The notes under the pieces: model-generated
The model's database searches: none
Told to the model about the DNA's origin: nothing
The model's input: the letters and a program-made list of their open reading frames with translations, nothing else
Program-made: the position numbers and the translations under genes
Assembly: GCA_963750965.1 (NCBI GenBank)
Contig: CAVVSK010000007.1
Location: forward strand, 1-64,000
Origin: CANKHA01 sp963750965
GTDB lineage: Bacteria > Pseudomonadota > Alphaproteobacteria > Rhizobiales > Xanthobacteraceae
Length of the DNA: 64,000 nt
Direction of reading: 5' to 3'
In this document: positions 1 to 8,400 of the stretch, one piece after another
Layout: each line of letters opens with the position of its first letter
Position numbering within the stretch: the first letter of the stretch is position 1

Positions 1-31
1 AGGTAGTGCTCTTCCGCTGAGCTACGCGCCC
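1..31 (-). tRNA. tRNA 5' half (partial, cut by window edge), possibly tRNA-Val
   Basis: Read on the minus strand from 31 to 1, this is a 7-base acceptor strand (GGGCGCG), TA, a D-stem/loop (GCTC-AGCGGAA-GAGC), then A and the 5' anticodon stem CTACC followed by T. That is the canonical 5' half of a tRNA. The anticodon and the 3' half lie beyond base 1, so identity cannot be read. The acceptor and anticodon-stem bases resemble alphaproteobacterial tRNA-Val(GAC), which is inference only. It lies upstream of cpdR's 3' end, on the same strand. Confidence 0.8.
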
Positions 32-91
32 GATAAAGGCTGTCTTATCGGCTCATATAGGGGGTGGCAAGCGCCGGGTCAGCCAGCGGCT

Positions 92-451
92 TTAGGCCGC
101 CAGCATCTTGTTCACTTCATTGACCAGGTCGCGCAGATGCACCGGCTTGGATAGCACCTTGGCATGCTTGGGCGCCGCCGAATCCGCGTTCAGCGCCACC
201 GCCGCAAAGCCGGTGATGAACATGATCTTGATGTCGGGGTCGAGCTCGGCGGCCCGACGCGCCAGTTCGATGCCGTCCATTTCCGGCATCACGATATCGG
301 TGAGCAGAAGCTCGAAGGGTTCTTCCCGCAGCCGCTGGTAGGCGGAAAGGCCGTTGTCATAGGAGGTGACGTCGAAACCGGCATTCTGCAGCGCCTTCAC
401 CAGGAAGCGGCGCATGTCGGTATCGTCTTCAGCGAGGAGTATCTTGGGCAT
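92..451 (-). CDS. cpdR: CpdR-type single-domain response regulator
   Basis: A 119-aa stand-alone receiver domain with no output domain. The acidic pocket is in LAEDD near the N terminus, the phospho-acceptor is Asp52 in LLTDIVMPEMDG, the switch Thr is in MFITGFA, and the conserved Lys is in LSKPVHL. Length and sequence fit CpdR, which in alphaproteobacteria acts in the CckA-ChpT phosphorelay and, when unphosphorylated, helps deliver substrates to ClpXP for cell-cycle proteolysis. It is divergent from the amidohydrolase gene at 646, a neighbour pair I recall from related genomes. The 194-base gap between them must hold both promoters; I see no clear CtrA site in it. Confidence 0.9.
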   Translation of the reverse strand: MPKILLAEDDTDMRRFLVKALQNAGFDVTSYDNGLSAYQRLREEPFELLLTDIVMPEMDGIELARRAAELDPDIKIMFITGFAAVALNADSAAPKHAKVLSKPVHLRDLVNEVNKMLAA

Positions 452-645
452 TCATTCACTCGTACGGCCGGAACCGGCTTATGCCCACCCTCGCGGGCCT
501 TAGGCCATCCATTAGCACTGCAGGGGGTAAATATCGCGTGAACCTTCAGGCTACGTGGCCCCCAACACCGGTCTGGCGGGTAGTATGATATACAGGAATC
601 GGACGTTAGCACCGCGTAAAGCGCCCGACGGAGACCGGCCCCGGA

Positions 646-1533
646 ATGCACCCCCCTAAAGACGAGTTCGATCCGCCCTTCGAAATTCTCGAGCCGGAAA
701 AACGGGGCAGCCCGGTCGTTTTCAATTCTCCGCATAGCGGGCGGATCTATCCCTCCGACTTTCTGATCGCTACGCGACTCGATCTCGCGACGCTGCGGCG
801 TTCCGAAGATTCTTTCGTCGACGACCTGTTTCTGGGCGTGACGAAACGCGGACATCCGCTGATGCGTGCGCATTTCCCGCGCTGCTATGTCGACGTCAAC
901 CGCGAGCCCTACGAGCTCGACCCGCGCATGTTCGATGGCCGCCTGCCCTCTTTTGCCAATACGCGCTCGATGCGGGTAGCGGGCGGGCTCGGCACCGTCG
1001 CGCGCGTTGTGGGTGACGCGCAGGAAATCTACGGCCAACGGCTCTCGGTTGATGAAGCCTTGCGGCGGATAGAAACGCTCTACAAGCCTTATCATCGCGC
1101 GCTGCGGCGGCTAATCACCCGCGTGCATCGCGACCTCGGGGCCGCCGTGCTGATCGATTGCCACTCCATGCCCTCGACCACAACGGCAAAGGAAGAACGG
1201 CCGCGCGCCGATATCGTGCTGGGCGACCGCTATGGGACGAGCTGCGCGCCGGCGGTTTCTGAAACCATCGAGGAGATGCTGCGCGCGCTCGGCTATTCGG
1301 TCAGCCGCAATAAGCCTTATGCCGGCGGCTTCATCACCGAGCATTACGGCAACCCGGCCGCCGGCCTGCATTCCCTCCAGCTGGAGCTTAATCGAGCACT
1401 TTATATGGACGAACGGCGCTACGAGCGCTCTGCGTCCTTTGCGCAGCTGCGGACCGATCTGGAAAGCCTGGCGGACCGGGTGGGCAGCATCCCGTTGGAG
1501 GAATTGCGGCCTTACCGCGCCGCGGCGGAATAA
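646..1533 (+). CDS. N-formylglutamate amidohydrolase
   Basis: A 295-aa protein of the N-formylglutamate amidohydrolase family (PF05013), which hydrolyses N-formyl-L-glutamate to formate and glutamate and is metal dependent. Seen in the sequence: the early FNSPHSG motif with a candidate metal His, YVDVNREPYELD, VLIDCHSMPS with a second His, and the C-terminal LQLELNRALYMDE segment with conserved acidic residues. Length is typical. The ATG at 646 follows a weak ribosome site. No hut operon genes are adjacent, so a role in histidine degradation is not shown; in relatives the gene simply sits beside cpdR. Confidence 0.88.
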   Translation: MHPPKDEFDPPFEILEPEKRGSPVVFNSPHSGRIYPSDFLIATRLDLATLRRSEDSFVDDLFLGVTKRGHPLMRAHFPRCYVDVNREPYELDPRMFDGRLPSFANTRSMRVAGGLGTVARVVGDAQEIYGQRLSVDEALRRIETLYKPYHRALRRLITRVHRDLGAAVLIDCHSMPSTTTAKEERPRADIVLGDRYGTSCAPAVSETIEEMLRALGYSVSRNKPYAGGFITEHYGNPAAGLHSLQLELNRALYMDERRYERSASFAQLRTDLESLADRVGSIPLEELRPYRAAAE

Positions 1534-1552
1534 CGCCTTCCGGGCGATCGCC

Positions 1553-1645
1553 AAAAAAGGGGCCGCTTGCAAGCAAGCGGCCCAAGTCTAGGGAGGAAAC
1601 GCCCAAGGAGGGCGGCGGGTAAGCGATCAGGCGACCGCCTACCGC
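1553..1645 (-). ncRNA. mmgR: suhB/MmgR (alpha-r8) family small RNA
   Basis: On the minus strand a 5' hairpin (8-bp stem, 1636-1643 with 1618-1625) is followed by a single-stranded stretch containing UUUCCUCCCU (1599-1590). Then comes a 9-bp GC-rich hairpin (1560-1568 with 1575-1583, 6-base loop) followed by six U (1558-1553), a textbook intrinsic terminator. The UUUCCUCCCU motif and two-hairpin layout match the alphaproteobacterial suhB motif, also studied as MmgR in Sinorhizobium. That family was named for its position next to an inositol-monophosphatase gene, and here a HisN/SuhB-family gene starts 168 bases away. Both flanking genes are on the opposite strand. The 5' end is estimated. Confidence 0.82.
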
Positions 1646-1812
1646 ACTGCAACAACATGCCCCCGCGCCGCACAAAATTCAAGTCCAAACAGGCTTTTTC
1701 CCATGCGTCCAACGCATGGCTGCCGCACCGCCAATCCGGAGCCCAAGCCAGGTTGCCCGACCGCCGAGTCTTCTGTACCCGGAATGCACTTCACCCCGAC
1801 GGCGAGCGATAA

Positions 1813-2604
1813 ATGACGGCAATCGATTTCGCGGCCTTTGTCGACAAGCTGGCCACGGTGTCCGGCGAGACCATCCTGCCATTCTTTCGCACCGCTCTGA
1901 CGGTGGAGATCAAGAAGCGCAAGGACGGCGCCTTCGATCCAGTCACCGCGGCGGACCGTTCAGCGGAAGCCGCCATGCGGACGTTGATCCGCAATTCCTT
2001 TCCGGAGCACGGCATCATCGGCGAGGAATATGGCTCGGAACAGCCGGACGCTGAATATGTCTGGGTGCTCGACCCGATCGACGGCACCAAAGCCTTCATT
2101 TCCGGCATGCCGTTATGGGGAACGCTGATCGGGCTGACGCGCTTCGGCGAGCCGGTATTCGGCATGATGCATCAGCCTTTCACCGGTGAGCGTTTCGCCG
2201 GCGATGGCGGCGCTGCGCATTACCGCGGGCCGGCCGGTAATCGCGATCTGCACGTACGCCCCTGCGCGTCGCTTTCGGAAGCCATCATCTACACGACCAG
2301 CCCGCTGTTGATGAATGACGCCGACCGCGAAGCTTTCCGGCGCGTCGAGAAGGCGGCGCGACTGTCGCGCTATGGCGGCGATTGCTACGGCTATTGCATG
2401 CTGGCGGCCGGGCTGATCGACATCATCATTGAAACCGAACTGAAGCCGCATGATGTGATGGCGCTGATCCCGATCGTCACCGGCGCGGGCGGAGTGATGA
2501 CCACCTGGGAGAATGGGCCGCCGCAAAGCGGAGGCCGCATAATCGCGGCGGGGGATCGCCGCGTGCACGACGCCGCGCTTGAACTGCTCAACCGGGCGAC
2601 CTAA
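1813..2604 (+). CDS. hisN: Inositol-monophosphatase family phosphatase, probable histidinol-phosphatase
   Basis: A 263-aa member of the inositol monophosphatase/SuhB superfamily. Metal- and phosphate-binding motifs are present: GIIGEEYG (metal Glu), WVLDPIDGTKAF (the DPIDGT signature) and, near the C terminus, KPHDVMALIPIVTGAGG. In alphaproteobacteria this subgroup is usually assigned as HisN, which removes phosphate from L-histidinol phosphate in histidine synthesis; another sugar-phosphate substrate remains possible. It follows the sRNA locus and converges with the hydrolase gene, overlapping its stop codon by a few bases. The gene is intact. Confidence 0.85.
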   Translation: MTAIDFAAFVDKLATVSGETILPFFRTALTVEIKKRKDGAFDPVTAADRSAEAAMRTLIRNSFPEHGIIGEEYGSEQPDAEYVWVLDPIDGTKAFISGMPLWGTLIGLTRFGEPVFGMMHQPFTGERFAGDGGAAHYRGPAGNRDLHVRPCASLSEAIIYTTSPLLMNDADREAFRRVEKAARLSRYGGDCYGYCMLAAGLIDIIIETELKPHDVMALIPIVTGAGGVMTTWENGPPQSGGRIIAAGDRRVHDAALELLNRAT

Positions 2605-3549
2605 GCGAAAAGCGGCGTGCCGGGCACGAAGGCGTCGAAGGCCGCCCAGAACTGACCACGATAGCGGTCGTGCTCCATCAGTATCTCGTGCTCGGCGCCT
2701 GGTACAATCAGGTGCGATCCCGCGCGCAATCTAATCGCGAAATTCTCGATCGCCTGGGTTGACACCACGGCATCATGGCCGGCGCCGATCAGCAGGATTG
2801 GCTGGCGGATGTTCGCGGCATAGGCGTGCTGTGAAAAGTCGTTCATCACCTTGAAGGCAGCATCCGCCCACGAATATGTCGGCGCCGCGACGCCGAGCGC
2901 AGGCTCCGCTTCCAGCACTGCAGCGTTGCGCGCGTAGCGCACAGGATCGGACGTGAGCACATTTCCGACGAAAGGCCGCGCATTCACCGGCATGCGGTCT
3001 CCGCCAGGCGCGTAAGAGCCCCCCATGCCCAGCAGCCTTCCCGCGCCGATGATAAAGCGCGCCGCGCCCATGCTGCGCGCGCCGCGGAGGGCAATCATGG
3101 GTGCAGAAAGCACGATGCGGTCGAACCAACGGTAACCCTGGCGTGCCGAACGGATCAGAATGGCGGCCGCCCATGGAATGCCCAAGGGCAAAGATGGGCG
3201 GGGGGCAATCCGGCAGCACCACTTCCTGCATGAAGGTCTGCAGGTCGATGTCGTATTCGGAGAAATTGCCGACATGGCCCCTGAGGGGATCGTTCAACAG
3301 CCGATCCGAAAGCCCCTGCCCGCGCCAGTCGAGCGTCGCCACCGCGAAGCCGCGCGCGCGCAGATCCGCTGCGGTCTCGTAATATTTTTCGATGAACTCG
3401 GCGCGGCCCTGGAATAGGCAAACGGTGCCCTTGCGGCCCGCGGGCGGTGCCCAGCGCGCATAGCGCAGGGAAACCCCGTCGCTGGTGCGAAAAGTCCCGG
3501 TATCCACACCGTAAGGGACCGGGTTGGCCGGGATCGATACGAGTTTCAT
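2601..3549 (-). pseudogene. Alpha/beta hydrolase (lysophospholipase-like), frameshifted
   Basis: An N-terminal frame (about residues 1-128) ends in the nucleophile elbow GHSMGG (Ser125). The homologous C-terminal half continues in another frame, from AILIRSARQGY to the end, with a catalytic-type Asp in LLIGAGHDAVVS and His in VPGAEHEILMEHD. Both halves match a monoacylglycerol lipase/PldB-type hydrolase of about 315 aa. Removing one base near 3165 restores a single frame, so the break is a +1 indel directly after the elbow. Either a sequencing error or a recent lesion would look like this. The stop codon overlaps the convergent hisN stop. Substrate unknown. Confidence 0.8.
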
Positions 3550-3689
3550 AAGTGGATCCGGCCGGGTGCGCTTGCGGAGGGCCTTATAGCAGCCCTCCGG
3601 TACGGCTCAAGTTCCGGCTGCTTTCCGTAAACCATCGCAGCCCCCGAAGCCGCCGAGCCCCCTTGAAGCGGGCAACCGCGATTCCTACT

Positions 3690-3781
3690 TTTTGCATGCG
3701 CAGGCCTTCTGGCTGCGCACGGGTCGGGTTCGGCCATCCGGCGGACCACCCGCATGTCGCTCAAACTTGGAGGATATGCCT
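3690..3781 (+). promoter_or_regulatory. ROSE-type RNA thermometer in hsp20 5' UTR
   Basis: The last hairpin before hsp20 (3754-3777) pairs AUGUC-(G)-CUC with GAGGAUAU, hiding the Shine-Dalgarno GGAGGA (3769-3774). It holds the UYGCU anti-SD signature (UCGCU) opposite the SD with one unpaired G, the hallmark of ROSE elements (repression of heat-shock gene expression) known from Bradyrhizobium and relatives. Upstream bases from about 3690 contain further GC-rich pairing and are taken as the rest of the element. Melting at high temperature would expose the SD and allow Hsp20 synthesis. The 5' boundary is approximate. Confidence 0.8.
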
Positions 3782-4252
3782 ATGCGTACGTTTGATCTCA
3801 CCCCCCTCTATCGTTCCACCGTCGGCTTTGACCGGCTGTTCTCGCTGCTCGACCAGACCAGCGGCTTCGAGGGCACTCCCGGTTATCCGCCCTACAACAT
3901 CGAGCGGACCGGCGAAAATGACTACCGCATCAGCATCGCCGTGGCCGGCTTCGGCCAGGATGAGCTGTCGATCGAAGCGAAAGAAAACACGCTGACGGTC
4001 CGCGGTGAAAAACACGACAAGCAGGAAAAGAATGCCGAGGTGCTCTACCAGGGCATCGCCGCGCGCGCCTTTGAGCGCGTATTCCAGCTTGCCGACTACG
4101 TGCAGGTGAAGGGCGCCGCACTCGAGAACGGTCTGCTGCATGTGGACCTCGTTCGCGAAATTCCCGAGGCGAAGAAGCCGCGCAACGTTCCGATCGGCAC
4201 GGGTGCCGGCAAGAAAGAGCAGCCTCAGGTGATCGACGCCAAGGCGGCGTAA
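3782..4252 (+). CDS. Small heat-shock protein (Hsp20/alpha-crystallin, IbpA type)
   Basis: A 156-aa small heat-shock chaperone that holds unfolding proteins. The alpha-crystallin domain (about residues 35-125) begins at PPYNIERTGENDYRISIAVAG, with FERVFQLADYVQVKGAALENGLLHVDL in its second half; a proline-rich, lysine-rich tail follows. The N terminus MRTFDLTPLYRSTVGFDRLF is typical of rhizobial class A Hsp20. Two in-frame ATGs exist, at 3776 and 3782. The SD (3769-3774) is one base from the first and seven from the second, so 3782 is chosen. Expression is predicted to be heat controlled through the ROSE element and to end at the hairpin at 4285. Confidence 0.93.
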   Translation: MRTFDLTPLYRSTVGFDRLFSLLDQTSGFEGTPGYPPYNIERTGENDYRISIAVAGFGQDELSIEAKENTLTVRGEKHDKQEKNAEVLYQGIAARAFERVFQLADYVQVKGAALENGLLHVDLVREIPEAKKPRNVPIGTGAGKKEQPQVIDAKAA

Positions 4253-4284
4253 CGTCCTCGATTCACACCCTCTGCTAAGGATAG

Positions 4285-4312
4285 AGCGCCCCGGTTTTCC
4301 GGGGCGCTTTTT
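4285..4312 (+). terminator. Intrinsic terminator of hsp20
   Basis: A perfect 10-bp stem (4285-4294 with 4299-4308, AGCGCCCCGG and complement) with a TTTT loop is followed by more T residues. It lies 33 bases after the hsp20 stop and is a strong factor-independent terminator. Confidence 0.92.
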
Positions 4313-4359
4313 ATGATCTGTTTCCGCATTGGCGCACAGCCGGCGGATACCGCCGCGCG

Positions 4360-5040
4360 CTATTCGAGGTTCTGCACCGGCGGAATCGCGAGGGCGGGAT
4401 TTTCCGCCGGCGGTTGCGAAGCCGTGGCGCCCGTCGTGAGGTCGGACTGTTCTTTGGAGGCGGTGGATTCCGCGGCCACGGCCGGTTTGGCTGCCGGTTT
4501 CGCGGCAACTTTGGGCGCGGGTGGCTTCGCGGCAGATGGCGCCCGGGCAGGCGCTTGCGGCGCATTGGCGTTGTCGCGTGGCGCATAGATCACGGACGGC
4601 TCGGCCGGATTGCGGGGCGGCTGCCGCTCGTAATTTCCCTGCTGCTCGTAATTTCCTTGCTGCTCGTAGCCTCGTCGTTGCTCGTAGCCGTGCTGCCGTT
4701 CAATCCCCCGGCGCGGCGGGAGGAATTCTTCCGCATAGACTGGCGGATAGAAACGCCCCGCATAGACCGCACCGCCGCCATAGCCGCGGGGACGAACCAA
4801 CAGAACGCGGCCGCTTAGGGCGTCGGCAGCGACAGTGACCTCGGCTCCGCGACCGTCAATCGCGCGCAGCACATAGCGGGCGCCCCGGCGTACCGGCGGA
4901 CTGATCGGCTGAAGCCCCATCGAGCGGACGCTGGTGGTGATTTCGTAAGGCGGCAGCAGGGCCTGCGCGGAAGCCGATCCAGGCAGAACGGCGGTGCCGA
5001 TAGCGGCGAAGGCGAGGCAAATCGCAAGTCTGGTTTTCAC
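4360..5040 (-). CDS. Secreted Ala/Pro-rich hypothetical protein with YEQQGN repeats
   Basis: A 226-aa protein. The GTG start at 5040 is preferred because it directly precedes a clean signal peptide (KTRLAICLAFAAIGTAV...ASAQA); an upstream ATG would add an unlikely Arg-rich extension. After cleavage comes a short conserved-looking region (LPPYEITTSVRSMGLQPISPP, a basic AIDGRG segment, RVLLVRPRGYGGG). Low-complexity repeats follow around YEQQGNYEQQGNYERQ, then an Ala/Lys/Pro-rich tail. Similar proteins are common in Bradyrhizobium relatives with no known function. Export to periplasm or envelope is the only supported inference. Confidence 0.65.
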   Translation of the reverse strand: MKTRLAICLAFAAIGTAVLPGSASAQALLPPYEITTSVRSMGLQPISPPVRRGARYVLRAIDGRGAEVTVAADALSGRVLLVRPRGYGGGAVYAGRFYPPVYAEEFLPPRRGIERQHGYEQRRGYEQQGNYEQQGNYERQPPRNPAEPSVIYAPRDNANAPQAPARAPSAAKPPAPKVAAKPAAKPAVAAESTASKEQSDLTTGATASQPPAENPALAIPPVQNLE

Positions 5041-5169
5041 GGCGCGGTCTTCCCTCGAAAAATGACGTCCCCTCCGGCAACGATAACCCCGATTAGGGCG
5101 ACGCTGGGGCGGCGCTCTGCTTTGCCTTTGGGTTACGAAAGCTAGCCACACGCAATTGAAGTCGGATGT

Positions 5170-5189
5170 GGCGCAATCGCCATTGCGCC
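5170..5189. promoter_or_regulatory. Perfect inverted repeat upstream of gltB
   Basis: GGCGCAAT-cgcc-ATTGCGCC is an 8-bp perfect inverted repeat with a 4-base spacer, in the gap between the hypothetical secreted protein and gltB. It has no following T tract, so a DNA operator or mRNA hairpin is more likely than a terminator. The remainder of this 459-base gap (5041-5499) holds the promoter/operator at 5267-5300 and a leader hairpin at 5399-5433; I see no gene in it. Confidence 0.4.
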
Positions 5190-5266
5190 AACCGGCCCGT
5201 CCGTGTTCCTCTTGCGGAAGCGGAACAGACTAAACAATCAGGCGTCGTCCTATTTTACAGGCGAAA

Positions 5267-5300
5267 TTGACATCCGCATTTAGGACAGCAATACTGTCCT
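5267..5300 (+). promoter_or_regulatory. Candidate gltBD promoter with overlapping operator
   Basis: TTGACA (5267-5272), 17 bases, then AATACT (5290-5295) is a near-consensus sigma-70 promoter. The -10 region is embedded in AGGACA-N7-TGTCCT (5282-5287 with 5295-5300), a perfect dyad where a repressor could act. Transcription would begin near 5302, giving a leader of about 200 bases that contains a long hairpin (5399-5433). The position is well suited to drive gltB. Confidence 0.5.
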
Positions 5301-5398
5301 ATTGCTTCCGTGGAAGCCCGTTAGCCTGGTGCTAGGGCCCCGCGAGCGGCAGCCGGTGATGCGAAAGCCTTGCCTGGCGCCCAAGATTAAGCGGCCTC

Positions 5399-5433
5399 GC
5401 GAAGCCCGGCGGCTTCTAGAAGGCCGCCTTCGC
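5399..5433 (+). other. Long hairpin in gltB leader
   Basis: GCGAA and TTCGC arms enclose GGCGGC and GCCGCC with a TTCTAGAA-type apex, giving a stable stem-loop 67 bases before the gltB start. No U tract follows. It may protect or attenuate the mRNA; function unknown. Confidence 0.4.
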
Positions 5434-5499
5434 TGAATTGTTTCGCCTTCGGTCGTGGTTGCATGCCGCGAGCAAGGCGGGTGCGGCTTGAGGACTAAA

Positions 5500-8400
5500 A
5501 TGAAGGAGAGCGGACACGGCAGGACGGAACGCGGCCGGGCGGCTACCAAGCCCGTGGTGCTGCGCGCCTCCGACTTTGCCGATTCCGCCGACCCCGGCGT
5601 GCCGGAGGCTCGGGGACTCTATGATCCGGCGCTCGACAAGGATTCCTGCGGTGTCGGCTTCATCGCCGACATCAAGGGCCGCAAGTCGCATAAGATTATC
5701 AAAGACGCGATCACCATCCTGCTCAATCTCGAGCACCGCGGCGCGGTGGGCGCAGACCCGCGCGCGGGTGATGGCGCCGGCATCCTGGTGCAGATCCCCC
5801 ACAAATTCTTCGTCAGGAAAGCGGCGGAGATCGGCTTTCGCCTGCCCCCGCCGGGGGAATACGCCATCGGCTATCTGTTCATGCCGCGCGACGAGGCCTG
5901 GCGCGAGGTCATCCGCAAAATCTACGGCGACATGATCGTGCGCGATGGCATGGAGCTGCTCGGCTGGCGCGAAGTGCCAACCGACAATTCCAGTCTTGGC
6001 GCTTCGGTAAAACCGACCGAACCTGTGCATCTTCAGGTCTTCATCGGCCGCGGCAAGCACATCAAAGATGAGTCCGAATTCGAGCGGCGCTTGTACGTGC
6101 TGCGCAAGTCGATCTCCAATTCGATTTACCGGCGGCGCGAGCGGCGCCTGTCTGGCTATTATCCGGTGTCGATCTCCTGCCGCACGGTAATCTACAAAGG
6201 CATGTTCCTGGCCGATCAGCTCGGCAGCTACTATCCGGATCTGCACGAGCCGGATTTCGAGAGCGCGCTCGCGCTCGTGCACCAGCGCTTCTCCACGAAT
6301 ACTTTCCCGACCTGGTCGCTGGCGCATCCCTACCGCATGATCGCGCATAACGGCGAGATCAACACACTGCGCGGCAACGTGAACTGGATGGCAGCGCGGC
6401 AGGCTTCGGTTTCCTCCCCGCTGTTCGGCGACGATATCAACAAGCTGTGGCCGATCTCCTATGAAGGTCAGTCGGACACCGCCTGCTTCGATAACGCGCT
6501 CGAGTTCCTGGTGCAGGGCGGCTATCCGCTCGCGCATGCGATGATGATGATGATTCCCGAGGCCTGGGCGGGTAATCCGCTTATGGATGAGGAACGCCGC
6601 GCCTTCTATGAATACAATGCCGCGTTGATGGAGCCGTGGGACGGCCCGGCCGCCATCGCCTTCACCAACGGCCGACAGATCGGCGCCACGCTCGACCGCA
6701 ACGGTCTGCGTCCCGCGCGCTATTTCCTTACCCGCGATGACCGCATCATCATGGCCTCGGAAATGGGCGTACTGCCGATTCCCGAGAAGGACATCATACG
6801 CAAGTGGCGCCTGCAACCGGGCAAGATGCTGCTGGTCGATCTCGACGAAGGCCGGCTCATTCCCGACGACGAATTGAAGGCAACGCTAGCGAAGAGCCAC
6901 CCCTACCAGGAGTGGCTGACGCGCACGCAGCTCGTGCTGGAAGACCTGCCGACGGTTGCCACCAAGCCGACGGGCACCAATCTGTCACTGCTCGATCGTC
7001 AGCAGACCTTCGGTTACACCCAGGAAGACCTGAAGATCCTGATGACCCCGATGGCCGCGGCCGGGGAAGAGGCAGTCGGATCGATGGGCACCGACACGCC
7101 GATTTCGGCGCTGTCGCAGAAGCCAAAGCTGCTGTTCACCTATTTCAAACAGAACTTCGCGCAGGTGACCAACCCGCCGATCGACCCGATCCGCGAGGAA
7201 CTGGTGATGAGCCTCGTCTCCATCATCGGGCCGCGGCCGAACCTGTTCGACCTGGAAGGCATGTCGCGCACCCAGCGTCTGGAAGTGCGTCAGCCGATTC
7301 TGACCAACGAGGACCTGGAGAAAATCCGCTCGATCTCCAAGCTCGACGGCGGGCATTTCAAATCCGCCACGCTTGACATGACCTTCCCGGCGGAGAACGG
7401 CGCCGCCGGCATGAAGGATGCGCTCGACAGCCTGTGCGCGCTGGCCGAGCTCAAGGTGCGCGACGGCACCAATATCCTGGTGCTGTCCGACCGTGCGGCT
7501 GGGCCCGAGCACATGCCAATTCCGTCGCTGCTCGCCTGCGCGGCCGTGCATCACCATCTCATCCGGGAAGGATTGCGCACCTCGGTGGGCCTCGTCGTGG
7601 AGTCGGGCGAGCCGCGCGAGGTGCATCATTTCGCATGCCTGGCCGGCTACGGCGCGGAGGCGATCAATCCCTATCTGGCATTCGAAAGCCTGCTGGAGCT
7701 GAAGAACACGCTGCCGCAGAAGGTCGACGACAAAGAAGTCCTCAAGCGCTACATCAAGGCGATCGGCAAGGGGCTACTGAAGGTGATGTCGAAGATGGGC
7801 ATCTCCACCTACCAGTCCTATTGCGGCGCGCAGATTTTCGACGCGGTGGGGCTCAAGGCCGATTTCGTCGCCACTTATTTCACCGGCACCGCGACGCGCA
7901 TCGAAGGCGTGGGTCTGGAAGAAGTGGCGGAAGAGACGATGCGCCGGCACCGCGACGCCTTCAGCGACTCACCGGTTTATCGCTTGTTGCTCGACGTCGG
8001 CGGCGAATATCAGCTCCGCGTGCGCGGCGAGGACCATGCCTGGAATGCCGCCACGGTGGCGGCGCTGCAGCATGCCGTGCGCGGCAATTCTTATGACCGC
8101 TATCGCGCCTTTGCGCAGGAGTTGAACGAGCAATCAGGAAAGCTGCTGACCATTCGCGGGTTGTTCCGGCTCAAGAAGGCGGAGGAAGAAGGCCGGCGGC
8201 CGATCCCGATCGAAGAAGTCGAACCGGCGAAGGAAATCGTCAAGCGCTTCTCCACCGGCGCCATGTCCTTCGGCTCGATTTCGCGCGAGGCGCATACCAC
8301 GCTCGCGGTCGCCATGAACCGCATCGGCGGCAAGTCCAACACTGGCGAGGGCGGCGAGGAAGCCGATCGCTTCAAGCCGCTGCCGAACGGCGACAGCATG

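Noticed and set aside
1388..1912. Small ORFs overlapping the sRNA region
   Set aside because: They lack ribosome sites and known domains and are explained by the RNA and by shadows of neighbouring genes.
5416..6816. Long 466-aa open frame antisense to gltB
   Set aside because: GC-rich third positions keep the complementary frame open. The sequence has no recognisable domain, while gltB is conserved throughout.
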